A program made the position numbers and the translations under genes. A stretch of 52,648 nt of DNA from Ferrovibrio terrae_B (GTDB lineage: Bacteria > Pseudomonadota > Alphaproteobacteria > Ferrovibrionales > Ferrovibrionaceae). Shown here in pieces: positions 10,351-19,559 of this stretch. Below the pieces are notes generated by a model that did no database searches, was not told the DNA's origin, and saw nothing but the letters and a program-made list of their open reading frames with translations. Every line of letters starts with the position of its first letter. The first letter of the stretch is position 1. The stretch spans positions 1-52,648 of the forward strand of contig NZ_CALRUC010000016.1 in NCBI RefSeq assembly GCF_943371255.1, written 5' to 3'.

Positions 10351-11232
10351 TCAGGGTTTCATCCCGGCAGGCGCCAGGCTGCGCTCTTCCTCGCGCTGGG
10401 CCTGCCGCAAACGGGCGGCTTTGGCCGCCTCTTCGCGGCGTTTCAGCAGTTCATAGACCACGGCGCCCAGCAGGGTGACGGCGATGATCAGCACGGCCAG
10501 GGCGCTGATCGCCGGGGTGGTGCCCTGGCGCAGGCGGCCGGCGAGCACGGTGGTCAGCGTCTTGTCGGCCAAGATCGAGAAGGTGGTGGTGTTGTAATTC
10601 TCGAACGACGACAGGAAGGCGAGCGCGGCGGCCGACAGGATGGCCGGGCGCATGAAGGGCAGCAGGATGTGCAAAAACACCTGCGGATGGCTGGCGCCGA
10701 GGTCCAGCGCGGCTTCCTCCTGGGCGCGGTCGAAGCGCTGCAGCCGGGCCAGGAAGATCAGCATGGTATAGGCCGAGATGAAGCTGGATTGCGCCACCAC
10801 GGTCATCAGCGTGCCGTCATAGAGGAAGCGCGTGCCGGTGGCGCCGGTCATCTCGCGCCAGAAGATCACGGTGGAGATGCCGATGATCACGCCCGGCGTC
10901 AGCACCGGCGACACCACGATCAGGTAATAGAATGAACGCGCCCGGGCATAGACCTGGGTCATCAGGATGGCGGCGGCCAGGCCGACCGGTACCGAGACCA
11001 GCACCACCAGGAAACCGATCCACAGCGAATTCTTCAGGCCATAGATGATGTCGCTATCGCGCAGCAGGCCGTCGAACCATTTCAGCGTGAAACCTTCGAA
11101 GGGATAAACCTGCGGATAGCTGGACGCGTTGAAGGCGGTGATGCCCATGATCACCAGCGGCCCGAACAGATAGAGGAAGAACAGGCCGATATAGAACCAG
11201 ATGGCGATGCGGTTGATGGCTACACTGTTCAT
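10351..11232 (-). CDS. Polyamine-type ABC transporter permease (PotC-like)
   Basis: Inner-membrane component of a spermidine/putrescine-type importer, 293 aa, about six membrane segments. The permease EAA loop is EEAALDLGASHPQVFLHILLPFMRP. The start ATG overlaps the stop of the preceding permease by 4 bp, indicating translational coupling. It is the last gene of a four-gene minus-strand operon (binding protein, ATPase, permease, permease). The C-terminus is highly charged (KRREEAAKAARLRQ). Substrate class is by family; polyamine is likely but not proven. Confidence 0.9.
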   Translation of the reverse strand: MNSVAINRIAIWFYIGLFFLYLFGPLVIMGITAFNASSYPQVYPFEGFTLKWFDGLLRDSDIIYGLKNSLWIGFLVVLVSVPVGLAAAILMTQVYARARSFYYLIVVSPVLTPGVIIGISTVIFWREMTGATGTRFLYDGTLMTVVAQSSFISAYTMLIFLARLQRFDRAQEEAALDLGASHPQVFLHILLPFMRPAILSAAALAFLSSFENYNTTTFSILADKTLTTVLAGRLRQGTTPAISALAVLIIAVTLLGAVVYELLKRREEAAKAARLRQAQREEERSLAPAGMKP

Positions 11233-12248
11233 CGCGCGATCTCGCCCAGTCCGACGCGGAACAGCCGCAGCACCAGCAGCACGAAGACGATGCAGGCCAG
11301 CAGCAGGATGAAGGCATAGGCGGCGCCCTGCTGCCAGTTGAAGGCCTGGTAGAAGCGGTCGTAGACGATCGGCGTGAACCACAGCGTGCGTGGCCCGCCC
11401 AGCACCAGGGGGGCGGCCAGCGCGCCGGCATTCAGCATGAAGACCAGCGTGGCGCCCGAGGCGATGCCGGGCTTGGCATGCGGCATCACCACCGACCAGT
11501 GGATATACCACCACGGCGCGCCGAGATCGCGGGCGGCCTCGATCTGGTTGCGGTCCAGGCTTTCGATGGCGTTGTAGAGCGAGAACATCATCATCAGCAG
11601 ATAGGCATAGGCCAGGCCGGCATAGAGCCCGACATCCAGCCCGAGGAAATCGATCGGCTGGTCGATCACGCCGGTCTTGAGCAGCAGGGTGTTGATCACG
11701 CCCTGGCTGCCCAGCAGCACGCGGAAGGCAAAGGCGCGCAGCACCTCGTTGACCCAGTAGGGCGTAATCAGCAGCAGCATGAAGATGCGCACGCGCGCCC
11801 TGGTAGTCACCTGCGCCATGTAGAAGGCGAGTGGATAGCAGAGGACGAAGTTGAGGATCGTCACCAGCACGGAGGCGCCGATGGTGAGGAAGAAGGCCTT
11901 GATATGGGTGGTATTCCAGTTCGCCGAGGATGTGGTCGAGCCGTACAGGAAGTAGTGGTAGTTCTCCAGCGTGTAGACATCGCGCGGCCCGCCGGTCTGC
12001 GCCGGGGTCAGCTTGGGCCGCAGCGACAGATCGACCATATAAAGCTGCGGCAGCACGATCATGATCACGGTCCACAGGCCGACGGCGATCACCAAGTAGC
12101 TGGAGATCGCGATGCCGTTGCGGCGCCAGAAGGAAACTGGTGCCAGTGAGCCGAGCTTGCGGCGCTCCAGCATCGAGAGAATGAAAAAGGCCGCAATCAC
12201 CACCAGCGGCAGGGCCAGGATCAGGCTATGGCCAACCGAGCTGTGCAT
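11229..12248 (-). CDS. Polyamine-type ABC transporter permease (PotB-like)
   Basis: First permease subunit, 339 aa. It has an N-terminal membrane helix, a periplasmic loop, and the EAA loop EAARDLGAPWWYIHWSVVMPHAKPG. LITPYWVNEVLRAFAFRVLLG is typical of PotB/YdcU permeases. It starts 2 bp after the ATPase stop and overlaps the second permease by 4 bp. Confidence 0.9.
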   Translation of the reverse strand: MHSSVGHSLILALPLVVIAAFFILSMLERRKLGSLAPVSFWRRNGIAISSYLVIAVGLWTVIMIVLPQLYMVDLSLRPKLTPAQTGGPRDVYTLENYHYFLYGSTTSSANWNTTHIKAFFLTIGASVLVTILNFVLCYPLAFYMAQVTTRARVRIFMLLLITPYWVNEVLRAFAFRVLLGSQGVINTLLLKTGVIDQPIDFLGLDVGLYAGLAYAYLLMMMFSLYNAIESLDRNQIEAARDLGAPWWYIHWSVVMPHAKPGIASGATLVFMLNAGALAAPLVLGGPRTLWFTPIVYDRFYQAFNWQQGAAYAFILLLACIVFVLLVLRLFRVGLGEIAR

Positions 12249-12250
12249 GC

Positions 12251-13351
12251 TCAGTCCCGGCCGAAGCTCTCGCGCGGCAGCACCAGGGCGTCCTCGACCG
12301 GGTAGCCGATGACGGCCTCGGCGCCGATAGCGGGCACAGCGGCGGCGTCCGTGCGGCCCAGTGTCATCGTGATCTTCTGTCCGGTATCGCCGGCATTGAA
12401 GGCCACATGGGTGAGACTGCCTTCATAGGCCATCTCGCTGACACGGCCGCCGATCCACTGGTGTTCGCTGGGTGGATTGGGCTGCAGTACATCGGGGCGG
12501 ATGAACAGCACGGCTTCCGATCCTTTGATCAGGCCGCGCGCATTGCGGCCCTTGAGCAGGCCGATTGGTGTTTCCACCACGGCAATGCCATCGTCAGAGG
12601 CCATCACCTTGCCGATGAAGGCATTGTTCTCGCCGACGAAGGAGGCAACGAAAGCGGTGCACGGCGCCTCGTAGATGCTGCGGCCATCGCCGACCTGTTC
12701 GATCACGCCGCGATTCATCACGGCAATGCGGTCCGACATGGTCAGGGCCTCGCCCTGGTCATGGGTGATGTAGATGAAGGTGATGCCGACCCGGCGCTGG
12801 ATGGCGCGCAGTTCGTTGCGCATATGCTGGCGCAGCTTGAGATCGAGTGCCGACAGCGGCTCGTCCAGCAGCAGAACTTTCGGCTCGACAGCAAGGGCAC
12901 GGGCAATCGCCACACGCTGCTTCTGGCCGCCCGACAATTCATCCACGCGCTTGCCGCCCTGGTCGGGCAGGGCGATCAGATCGAGCAGTTCATCGACCCT
13001 GGCATTGCGTGCGCGGCGGGACAGGCCGCGCACGCGCAGGCCATAAGCGATGTTGTCGGCCACGCTCATCATCGGGAAGAGTGCCAGATTCTGGAAAATC
13101 AGTGCAGTGGGGCGTTTGTTCGGGCCGATGCCCTGCATGTCGCGGCCATCCAGCAGCACGCGGCCTTGGGTGGGTTCGATAAAGCCCGAGATGGTGCGCA
13201 GCAGCGTGGTCTTGCCGCAGCCCGAAGGACCAAGGAAAGAGAAGAATTCGCCGGGCGCGATCTGCAGCGACGCATCGTCAACGGCGAGGAAATCACCGAA
13301 GCGGATGCTGACATGATCCAGCGTGATGGCGGCAGTCAGGGGTGCGGTCAT
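12251..13351 (-). CDS. Polyamine-type ABC transporter ATPase (PotA-like)
   Basis: Energises the importer. The 366-aa protein has Walker A GPSGCGKTT (41-49), the Q-loop, the signature LSGGQKQRVAIARAL, Walker B VLLLDEPLSALD, the H-loop THDQGEA, and a C-terminal TOBE domain, as in PotA. The start MTAPLTAAITLDHVS at 13351 is chosen because homology begins there; the frame stays open upstream but is not protein-like. Located between the binding protein and the permeases. Confidence 0.93.
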   Translation of the reverse strand: MTAPLTAAITLDHVSIRFGDFLAVDDASLQIAPGEFFSFLGPSGCGKTTLLRTISGFIEPTQGRVLLDGRDMQGIGPNKRPTALIFQNLALFPMMSVADNIAYGLRVRGLSRRARNARVDELLDLIALPDQGGKRVDELSGGQKQRVAIARALAVEPKVLLLDEPLSALDLKLRQHMRNELRAIQRRVGITFIYITHDQGEALTMSDRIAVMNRGVIEQVGDGRSIYEAPCTAFVASFVGENNAFIGKVMASDDGIAVVETPIGLLKGRNARGLIKGSEAVLFIRPDVLQPNPPSEHQWIGGRVSEMAYEGSLTHVAFNAGDTGQKITMTLGRTDAAAVPAIGAEAVIGYPVEDALVLPRESFGRD

Positions 13352-13410
13352 GATCTGTGGCGAGACAGGACGGCTGGCGCCGGCAGCGACTTGCCGCCGG
13401 CGCCGCCGTA

Positions 13411-14583
13411 TTACGCGGCCTTGAACTTTTCGGCGTATTGCGTGCGCAGCTCGGCGAACCACGAGGGCTCCGGCGGGCGATGCCACAGTTTGGTGGTCGC
13501 ATCGTCGGGGAAAGCTTCGGTGAAGTTCTTCTTCGCCACATCCGATAGCAGCACATCGGCGCCCTTGGCGACTGGGTTGTAGCCTGAGCCATCGGCGACC
13601 TTGGCCGAGACTTCCGCCGTATGCAGGTAGTTGATCCACTCATAGGCCTGGGCGACATTCTTCGCGCCGGTGGTGAGCGCCCAGCCATCGAGCCAGGCGA
13701 TTGCGCCTTCCTGCGGCGCCATATAGGAGACCGGCCGGCCCTGTTTCTTGAGCGACAGCGCCGGGCCATCCCAGGTCTGCCCGATCACCACGCCGTTTTC
13801 CATGAAGCCGGATTTGGTGTTGTCGGCCGAGTCCCAGAACTGTTTGATCCAGGGCTTCTTGCTGACGGCGAATTTCAGGATCTCGTCGTAGATTTTCTTC
13901 ATGGTCGCCTCGTCCTTGAAGGCGTCCATCATGCGGTTCGAGGGCAGTTTGCCGATACGGTCCCACCACAGGCCGATACCGAGCAGCAGGGAATGCGGCC
14001 GGCCCTGCACCTTGCCCTTGAACTCATCATCCCAAAGTGTGCCGTAGCTGAGCGTCTTGTAGTCCAGCTTGGCCTGATCGGTGCGCCAGGCGATGGCCTC
14101 GCTGCCCCAGCAATGCGGCACATGATACAGCTTGGAATCCCAGGTCCAGACGCTGGTCGAACCTTCCAGCATTGCTGGCAGCAGGTTGTCGAGCTTCAGC
14201 TTGTTGGTGTCGAAGGGCCGCAGCACGCCGATATCCTTGAACTGCGGCGCGCGGTCGCGGGTCGGCTGGCACAGGTCAAAGCCGGTGCCGGCGGTCGCCT
14301 GCAGCTTGTTGATCTGCTCTTCGTTCTGCGAAAACGGCGTCTTGTTGATTTTGATGCCGGTCTTTTTCTCGAAATCCGGGATCACCGGATCGGGCAGTTC
14401 GTCATCCCAGTGCAGGATGCTGAGCGTGCCCGATGACGACCGCGCATCCTGGACGAACCACGGGCCGAGGGCGGCGACAGTGCCGGCCGCAACCGTGGAT
14501 TTCAGCAGGGTGCGGCGGGTGAAGGCATGGGCGGCACGATAGGTGGTTAAGGCGGAAGGAACGCTGTCACGCTTCTTGGTCAT
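13411..14583 (-). CDS. Polyamine-type ABC transporter substrate-binding protein with Tat signal
   Basis: Periplasmic binding protein of 390 aa (PotD/PotF family). The leader has a twin-arginine motif (FTRRTLLKST) followed by a hydrophobic stretch, predicting Tat export. The mature region begins SGTLSILHWDDELPDPVIPDFEKKTGI, typical of the spermidine/putrescine-binding family. It is the first gene of the operon. The ligand cannot be decided from the sequence. Confidence 0.9.
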   Translation of the reverse strand: MTKKRDSVPSALTTYRAAHAFTRRTLLKSTVAAGTVAALGPWFVQDARSSSGTLSILHWDDELPDPVIPDFEKKTGIKINKTPFSQNEEQINKLQATAGTGFDLCQPTRDRAPQFKDIGVLRPFDTNKLKLDNLLPAMLEGSTSVWTWDSKLYHVPHCWGSEAIAWRTDQAKLDYKTLSYGTLWDDEFKGKVQGRPHSLLLGIGLWWDRIGKLPSNRMMDAFKDEATMKKIYDEILKFAVSKKPWIKQFWDSADNTKSGFMENGVVIGQTWDGPALSLKKQGRPVSYMAPQEGAIAWLDGWALTTGAKNVAQAYEWINYLHTAEVSAKVADGSGYNPVAKGADVLLSDVAKKNFTEAFPDDATTKLWHRPPEPSWFAELRTQYAEKFKAA

Positions 14584-14737
14584 CGCAAATCCTCCTCTGG
14601 ATACCAGAGAGGATGTCAGCAGGATTCATGCCATGCGCGGACTCGGGCACAGGTGCGAACGGAGCGGCAATTGCGCGGCTCTGCTGCACCCCAGGCGAGC
14701 AGGATGGATACGGACTGCTCCGAATCAGGGCAGCCGG

Positions 14738-15247
14738 TCAGGCGGGGTTGAGCCACCAGATCGCGGCATTGAGCCAGACGGCGAAGCTGACCCAGGCCAG
14801 GTATGGCGCCAGCAATAGGGCTGCCCGGCGGTCATGGCGCCAGAACAGCGTGGCGGTTGTGGCAATCGCAGCCCACAGGATGGCGATCTCGGCCAGGGCC
14901 AGGTCCGGCCGCTGCAGCCCGAAGAACAGCGCCGACCAGGCGAGGTTCAGCAGCAGCTGGATGCCGAACATCGTCAGCGCGCCACGCGCCCGGCGCAGGC
15001 CGGCGCTGCGCCAGACCAGCCAGGCGGCAATCGCCATCAGCGCATAGAGCAGGGTCCAGACAATGGGGAAGGCGAGGTCCGGCGGTGTCAGGGCGGGCTT
15101 GGCCAGCGTCGGATACCAGCTTTTCACCGGGCCGGCGGTGATGGCGCCGCCCAGTCCAGATATGGCGAAGCAGGCTATGAGGCTGAGTGCCAGCGCACCA
15201 AGGCTTGGCAGCGACAGCACGGGATGGCGCGTGTGGCGTCTATACAT
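14738..15247 (-). CDS. tspO: TspO/MBR family membrane protein
   Basis: A 169-aa five-helix membrane protein of the tryptophan-rich sensory protein/translocator family, which binds tetrapyrroles. WYPTLAKPALTPPDLAFPIVWTLLYALMAIAAWLVW and QLLLNLAWSALFFGLQRPDLAL are family hallmarks, as is the tryptophan-rich C-terminus. The start MYRRHTRH at 15247 is preferred; the open frame extends upstream without homology. Confidence 0.93.
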   Translation of the reverse strand: MYRRHTRHPVLSLPSLGALALSLIACFAISGLGGAITAGPVKSWYPTLAKPALTPPDLAFPIVWTLLYALMAIAAWLVWRSAGLRRARGALTMFGIQLLLNLAWSALFFGLQRPDLALAEIAILWAAIATTATLFWRHDRRAALLLAPYLAWVSFAVWLNAAIWWLNPA

Positions 15248-15290
15248 GGATGCAGACTCTAGGCCGCACTGCGGACGACGCAAGGGCGGG

Positions 15291-16097
15291 TTATGGCTTC
15301 GCTCCTGCCGGTGCGACGACCGAGCTGGTGAGTCCCATGGCGTCGAGCGATTTCCGCACGCCGCCATTGGCCTTCTGTTCCTCGATGACCGTGCTGGCAT
15401 AGACGAGGGCTGCGGCCCTGCCGCGGGGCACCGCTACGGCGGTCATCGTATTGAGGAAGCCGCCATCGAGTACGCGGGAGCCCGGCACCTTGCCGAGCAG
15501 GCCGACCAGCGATTCCCGCGACAGGCCGATGGCTTCGGCATTGCCGGCATTCACCAGTGCCACGGCATCGTCCACGCCGCGCACATGGACAACCTTTGCC
15601 TGCTTGAGGAAGGCGGCGGCGGCGCGCGCCGTGGCGGTGCCTTCCACGCCGGCAACGCGGATATCGGGCCGGTCCACGTCAGCCAGTGTTTTGACATTGG
15701 CGTGGCCGGCCACCAGCAGCGTGCTCTGCAGCAGATGATAGGCCGCGCCGAAATCCACCAGTTTGGCGCGGGCGGGGTCGTGGGGCATGAAGGTGACGTC
15801 CCAGGCATCCGTGTCGCCGGCTGCCGTGATTTCGCCGGTCGAGGCATAGGCCACGAACTGCACCGGCCGGCCGGCCTTGGCTGCGATGGCGTTGCCCAGA
15901 TCGACGGTCACCCCCTTGAACTGTCCGCTGGCATCCTTGATCGCATAGAGCGCAGAGGGTGCCGGTGATATGGCGATGGCCACGCGCACCGGCCCTTTGG
16001 GGGCCAGTTCGCCCAAGGGTGCCGGCTGCGCCTGGGTGGGACCGGTCAGGACTAGCGCAGCCGCAAAGGCCGCCAGATTCAGGATAGCGCGCATCAT
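15291..16097 (-). CDS. Periplasmic solute-binding protein, family 3
   Basis: A 268-aa secreted protein with a Sec signal (MMRAILNLAAFAAALVLTGPTQAQ, so cleavage near residue 23). The body is a type-3 (amino-acid-type) binding fold: VRVAIAISPAPSALYAIKDASGQFKGVTVDLGNAIAAKAG and later AKLVDFGAAYHLLQSTLLV. No permease or ATPase is next to it, so it is an orphan binding protein. The ligand is unknown. Confidence 0.85.
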   Translation of the reverse strand: MMRAILNLAAFAAALVLTGPTQAQPAPLGELAPKGPVRVAIAISPAPSALYAIKDASGQFKGVTVDLGNAIAAKAGRPVQFVAYASTGEITAAGDTDAWDVTFMPHDPARAKLVDFGAAYHLLQSTLLVAGHANVKTLADVDRPDIRVAGVEGTATARAAAAFLKQAKVVHVRGVDDAVALVNAGNAEAIGLSRESLVGLLGKVPGSRVLDGGFLNTMTAVAVPRGRAAALVYASTVIEEQKANGGVRKSLDAMGLTSSVVAPAGAKP

Positions 16098-16225
16098 TCC
16101 TCCCGCCGGCCTTATGGCCGTTCAGGCAAGTCTAGCGGGGCCCGATACCGGCCGACAGCCGGGAACGCCAGATGGCGGTCCGATCACGACGTATTGTGTG
16201 GAACTGTGGGATTTATCTGGAAATT

Positions 16226-16300
16226 TGGAGCGGGCGAAGGGATTCGAACCCTCGACCCCAACCTTGGCAAGGTTGTGCTCTACCCCTGAGCTACGCCCGC
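16226..16300 (-). tRNA. tRNA-Gly (GCC)
   Basis: A complete cloverleaf on the minus strand. The acceptor GCGGGCG pairs with CGCCCGC, the anticodon stem is CAACC/GGTTG around the loop TTGCCAA (anticodon GCC), and the T-arm contains GGTTCGAATCC. The CCA is encoded (complement of 16226-16228), preceded by discriminator T. Confidence 0.97.
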
Positions 16301-16637
16301 TCGGCGCTGGTTTTGCCGGCAGGGCCGGCAGGCCGGGAAAACCCGGTTCGGTCATTGGGAAACCCGAAGGCGGGAAACCCGAAGACCGATCAACCGACGG
16401 GGTGCCGGTTGCAGGCGCGCACTATACCCAGCCATGACTCCGATGCAAGCATCTCGTTTGACAAAATAACCGTCTGGCCAGGGGCTTCAACAGGCCCCGT
16501 GAAAGCGGTCAAGCCGCTGGGGAATCTGGGCTTATTCTCGCCTGGCATTTTGGCTGGGCACCAGCGAAACCCCTTGCGCCCGCAGGCCCGCTCCTGTATC
16601 TGGTGCGCCTCGCGCGGCAGGTCCGCGCGGCTTATGG
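16301..16637. other. Spacer between two divergently oriented tRNA genes
   Basis: 337 bp with no convincing reading frame. It contains a promoter candidate for tRNA-Gly and several short GC-rich inverted repeats. Otherwise I see nothing. Confidence 0.7.
16421..16448 (-). promoter_or_regulatory. Putative promoter of tRNA-Gly
   Basis: On the minus strand TTGCAT (16443-16448) and TATAGT (16421-16426) are separated by 16 bp, about 120 bp upstream of the tRNA 5' end. A reasonable sigma-70 match, assigned by eye. Confidence 0.4.
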
Positions 16638-16713
16638 GTCCCCATCGTCTAGAGGCCCAGGACGGCGCCCTCTCACGGCGCAAACCGGGGTTCGAATCCC
16701 CGTGGGGACGCCA
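16638..16713 (+). tRNA. tRNA-Glu (CTC)
   Basis: A complete cloverleaf closely following the E. coli tRNA-Glu pattern. The acceptor GTCCCCA pairs with TGGGGAC, the anticodon stem GCGCC/GGCGC holds the loop CTCTCAC (anticodon CTC), the T-arm is GGTTCGAATCC, and CCA is encoded at 16711-16713. I see no second copy of its 3' end downstream that would mark an integrated island. Confidence 0.97.
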
Positions 16714-17035
16714 ACTTCAGGCATATATGAGCGTACTGGCCATCCGGTTCCGGGTTCTTCGGGCACCGTGAAGGGGGTTTTCTCGGGGTTGGCCCAAAAC
16801 GTCGCTGGTCAGGGCGCGCGATCCATCATTAAATGGACTGGATTTCGCCGGGTCGGGAACCAATCATTAAGAATGGTTGTGTACCAGTGTCCCTCGGCAA
16901 CTGTGGCCTGTTTTCCGACATGGCCACAGTCGGGGTTGTCGTTCACATTAAGTGGGCGTCCTGCTGTTGAATTTACCGGTATTGATCTGAGCGTGATGTG
17001 GCAGGCATCCGCAGAAATAGATCATGAGGGTCTGC
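16714..17035 (+). other. Upstream region of the radical SAM cluster, with a hairpin
   Basis: 322 bp without a credible gene. It includes a perfect 9-bp inverted repeat (ACTGTGGCC 16900-16908, GGCCACAGT 16922-16930, 13-nt loop) roughly 105 bp before the radical SAM start. There is no T-run, so it is more likely an operator or leader structure than a terminator. Confidence 0.55.
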
Positions 17036-18613
17036 ATGAGCAGTGTTGCGGTCGTTTCACAGGAAGACACGTATGGCCTGAAGGCCTTCGTGGATGCAGC
17101 TGCGGGCGGTGCCCCGGTGCTGCAGGAAGTCAATAACTACCACCTGTCCTACGCTTTTCAGAAGCGGCTGGGGCGGGCGGAACTGATCATGATCTCGTCC
17201 ACCGGCCACCGCGCCGTCTATGTGCAGTATGTGCGCATGGATGACAATGGCGGCATCCTCGGCCGCCCGCCGATCACGCCGGATGTGGCGAAATTCATCT
17301 TCGACAATTTTGCCGTCCGCGGCCACACCGAATCCTTCAACATCCTTGCGCGCGACCTGGAAACCGGTCGCCTGTCGGCCCGCCTTGCCGCGCCGAAGCC
17401 CGAAGATGTGCGCCACAAGCTGGGCAACACGGAAAACAGCTTCACCGCCACCGGTGCCAAGCTGGCCGCGCACTGGCCGATCTTTCACAAGCTGCGCGAT
17501 ACCGGCTATGGCAGCATCATCCGCGCCACGCTGACCAATCACCAGGTCTGCTCCTCGCGTTGCCATTTCTGTTCGACGATCGCCCGCAACAAACGCGACT
17601 CGGTCACGCTGGAAGAGGCGCAGAGATTCGTCACCACGCTGTATGACGATCAGGCGGCCTACAACCGCGAGCATTTCGCCAAATACAATGACGAATACCG
17701 CGCCTTGACCGGCAGTGATATTCGCCTGCGCGGCCTGATCCTCTCTGGCGGCGGCCAGCCGAACCTGTGGCCGCATTTCACCGAATTCGTGCGCTGGCTG
17801 GCTGAACGCGACATCGATCTCGGCCTGATCACCAACGGCTTCCCGCAGAAGATTCCGGAAGACGTCTACAAGCATTTCAAATGGGTGCGCATCTCGGTCA
17901 CGCCGGCGGATGCGTCATCCTTCTACCCGGATGGCAAGTTCGAGGGGCAGTACATCCCCTCCACGCTGAAGAACAACCCCGATATCACGGTCGGCTATTC
18001 CTATGTGGATGGCCCATGGGCCGAGGAAGACATCCTGCCGCGCATCGACAAGTCGGCAGTGGAAAACGGTTTCCAGTACGCCCGCGTTCTGACCGACTGC
18101 AATCTGGGCCGCTCGGCACAGCTGCAGGCGCATCACAACCTGGCTGAAAAGCTGCACGATATCGGCCTGGTCAGCGATGAAGGCGTGGCGAAGTCACGGG
18201 TCTTCCAGCAGCTGAAGTATCACGGCACCGAGGACGAGGCGCAGAAGCTGTGGGACAAGGGTCAGTGCTTCCTGCAGTCCTACAACGTGTTCTGGGATAC
18301 CACCGGCCATGAAGAGAATGGCCAATCCTACTGCTATCCCTGTGACTCGGTGACGGTGCTGTCCGACGACGCGGTCGAATTGAATTCGACCGCCTCCGAA
18401 CGCCGCTTCAATTCCTCGAAATGGGGCACCGTGCCCAACACGGACGTGGCCAAGCTGTATACCGAAAAGCTGCATCCGTTCTTCGATCCGCGCGAGATCT
18501 GTCACTCCTGCCTGTTCATGCGCAACAATCAGGCCACCAAGGCCCTGATCGAGCGTGACAGCTATGACGACATCAAGCTTCCCGCCAACATCCAGCATCA
18601 GAACTTCCCATGA
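17036..18613 (+). CDS. Radical SAM protein of unknown function
   Basis: A 525-aa protein with a radical SAM [4Fe-4S] motif CX3CX2C at C172, C176 and C179 (CSSRCHFC), followed by the glycine-rich ILSGGGQPNLWP. Residues 1-165 are an extra N-terminal domain I do not recognise. The C-terminal third has further cysteine pairs (CYPCDS and EICHSCLF) that could hold an auxiliary Fe-S cluster, SPASM-like. The start at 17036 has GAGGG 5 nt upstream; an in-frame ATG 12 nt earlier has no such site. Its stop overlaps the next ATG by 4 bp. First gene of a five-gene cluster; substrate unknown. Confidence 0.88.
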   Translation: MSSVAVVSQEDTYGLKAFVDAAAGGAPVLQEVNNYHLSYAFQKRLGRAELIMISSTGHRAVYVQYVRMDDNGGILGRPPITPDVAKFIFDNFAVRGHTESFNILARDLETGRLSARLAAPKPEDVRHKLGNTENSFTATGAKLAAHWPIFHKLRDTGYGSIIRATLTNHQVCSSRCHFCSTIARNKRDSVTLEEAQRFVTTLYDDQAAYNREHFAKYNDEYRALTGSDIRLRGLILSGGGQPNLWPHFTEFVRWLAERDIDLGLITNGFPQKIPEDVYKHFKWVRISVTPADASSFYPDGKFEGQYIPSTLKNNPDITVGYSYVDGPWAEEDILPRIDKSAVENGFQYARVLTDCNLGRSAQLQAHHNLAEKLHDIGLVSDEGVAKSRVFQQLKYHGTEDEAQKLWDKGQCFLQSYNVFWDTTGHEENGQSYCYPCDSVTVLSDDAVELNSTASERRFNSSKWGTVPNTDVAKLYTEKLHPFFDPREICHSCLFMRNNQATKALIERDSYDDIKLPANIQHQNFP

Positions 18614-19320
18614 CCGAGAAACTCCGCCTGGTGACTGAAAACGATCTGGATGCGCGTCGTCGCGCCCTGAACGCGGAATACGACGAAGACTACTACGAGC
18701 GCGGCGTGGTCGTCGGCAAATCCGGCTATATGAACTACAGCTGGATGCCGGAACTGACCATCCGCATGGCGCATTTCATGATCACCACGCTCGACATCAA
18801 ATCGACCGATCGCGTGCTGGATTACGGCTGCGCCAAGGGCTACCTGGTCCGCGCGCTGCGCCTGCTGGGCGTCAATGCCGAAGGTGTCGATGTCTCGCGC
18901 TATGCCATCGATAATGTCGATGGCGCGGTCAAGGCGCATTGCCGCCTGATTGCCGACTCAGCCGATGCGCAGCTTTTCAAGGGACAATACGATCTGATGA
19001 TCGCCAAGGATGTGTTCGAGCATATCCTCGAAGACGATCTGCGGACCCTGCTCAAGCATGCCCATCCGAACTGCAAGCGCATGTTCGTTGCGGTGCCGCT
19101 GGCGGCCGACGACCACTGCAATTCTTTCATCGTGCCGGAATACAACAAGGACATCACCCACATCACGATCAAGAGTTCGGGCTGGTGGACCAGGCTGTTC
19201 GAGGATGCCGGCTGGAAGGTCGATCATTTTTCGCACACCTTCCCCGGCGTGAAGGAAAACTGGACCGGTGCCTGGGTCGATGGCAACGCCTTCTACAGCA
19301 TTTCGTCCGGGAAGGCCTGA
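18610..19320 (+). CDS. Class I SAM-dependent methyltransferase
   Basis: 236 aa with motif I VLDYGCAKGYLVRAL (about residues 73-87) and an acidic post-I loop (VDVSRYAI), then motif IV-like DLMIAKDVFEHI. Translationally coupled to the radical SAM gene (ATGA overlap). The N-terminal region (AEYDEDYYERGVVVGKSGYMNY) resembles methyltransferases of surface-polysaccharide loci. The acceptor is unknown. Confidence 0.87.
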   Translation: MTEKLRLVTENDLDARRRALNAEYDEDYYERGVVVGKSGYMNYSWMPELTIRMAHFMITTLDIKSTDRVLDYGCAKGYLVRALRLLGVNAEGVDVSRYAIDNVDGAVKAHCRLIADSADAQLFKGQYDLMIAKDVFEHILEDDLRTLLKHAHPNCKRMFVAVPLAADDHCNSFIVPEYNKDITHITIKSSGWWTRLFEDAGWKVDHFSHTFPGVKENWTGAWVDGNAFYSISSGKA

Positions 19321-19559
19321 CCGGGGGATTATCTCATTCCCGGACCGGACCTCGCAGAAGAGGGAATTGCCCGGCTGGAATCTTGCCGGCAGCAAATTTT
19401 CCGTGCGCGGGTTGATGCATTTACGTTCAGACATTGGAAATTCCTCACACCGCGCCTGATCGGAAAAGCAGTCCCGCGTCGTTAACGACCGAGCAAGGTG
19501 GGTAGGATACTTTCACTGAGCAGATGGCAGGGTACGTAACGCCATCAAGGAGAACGGCC

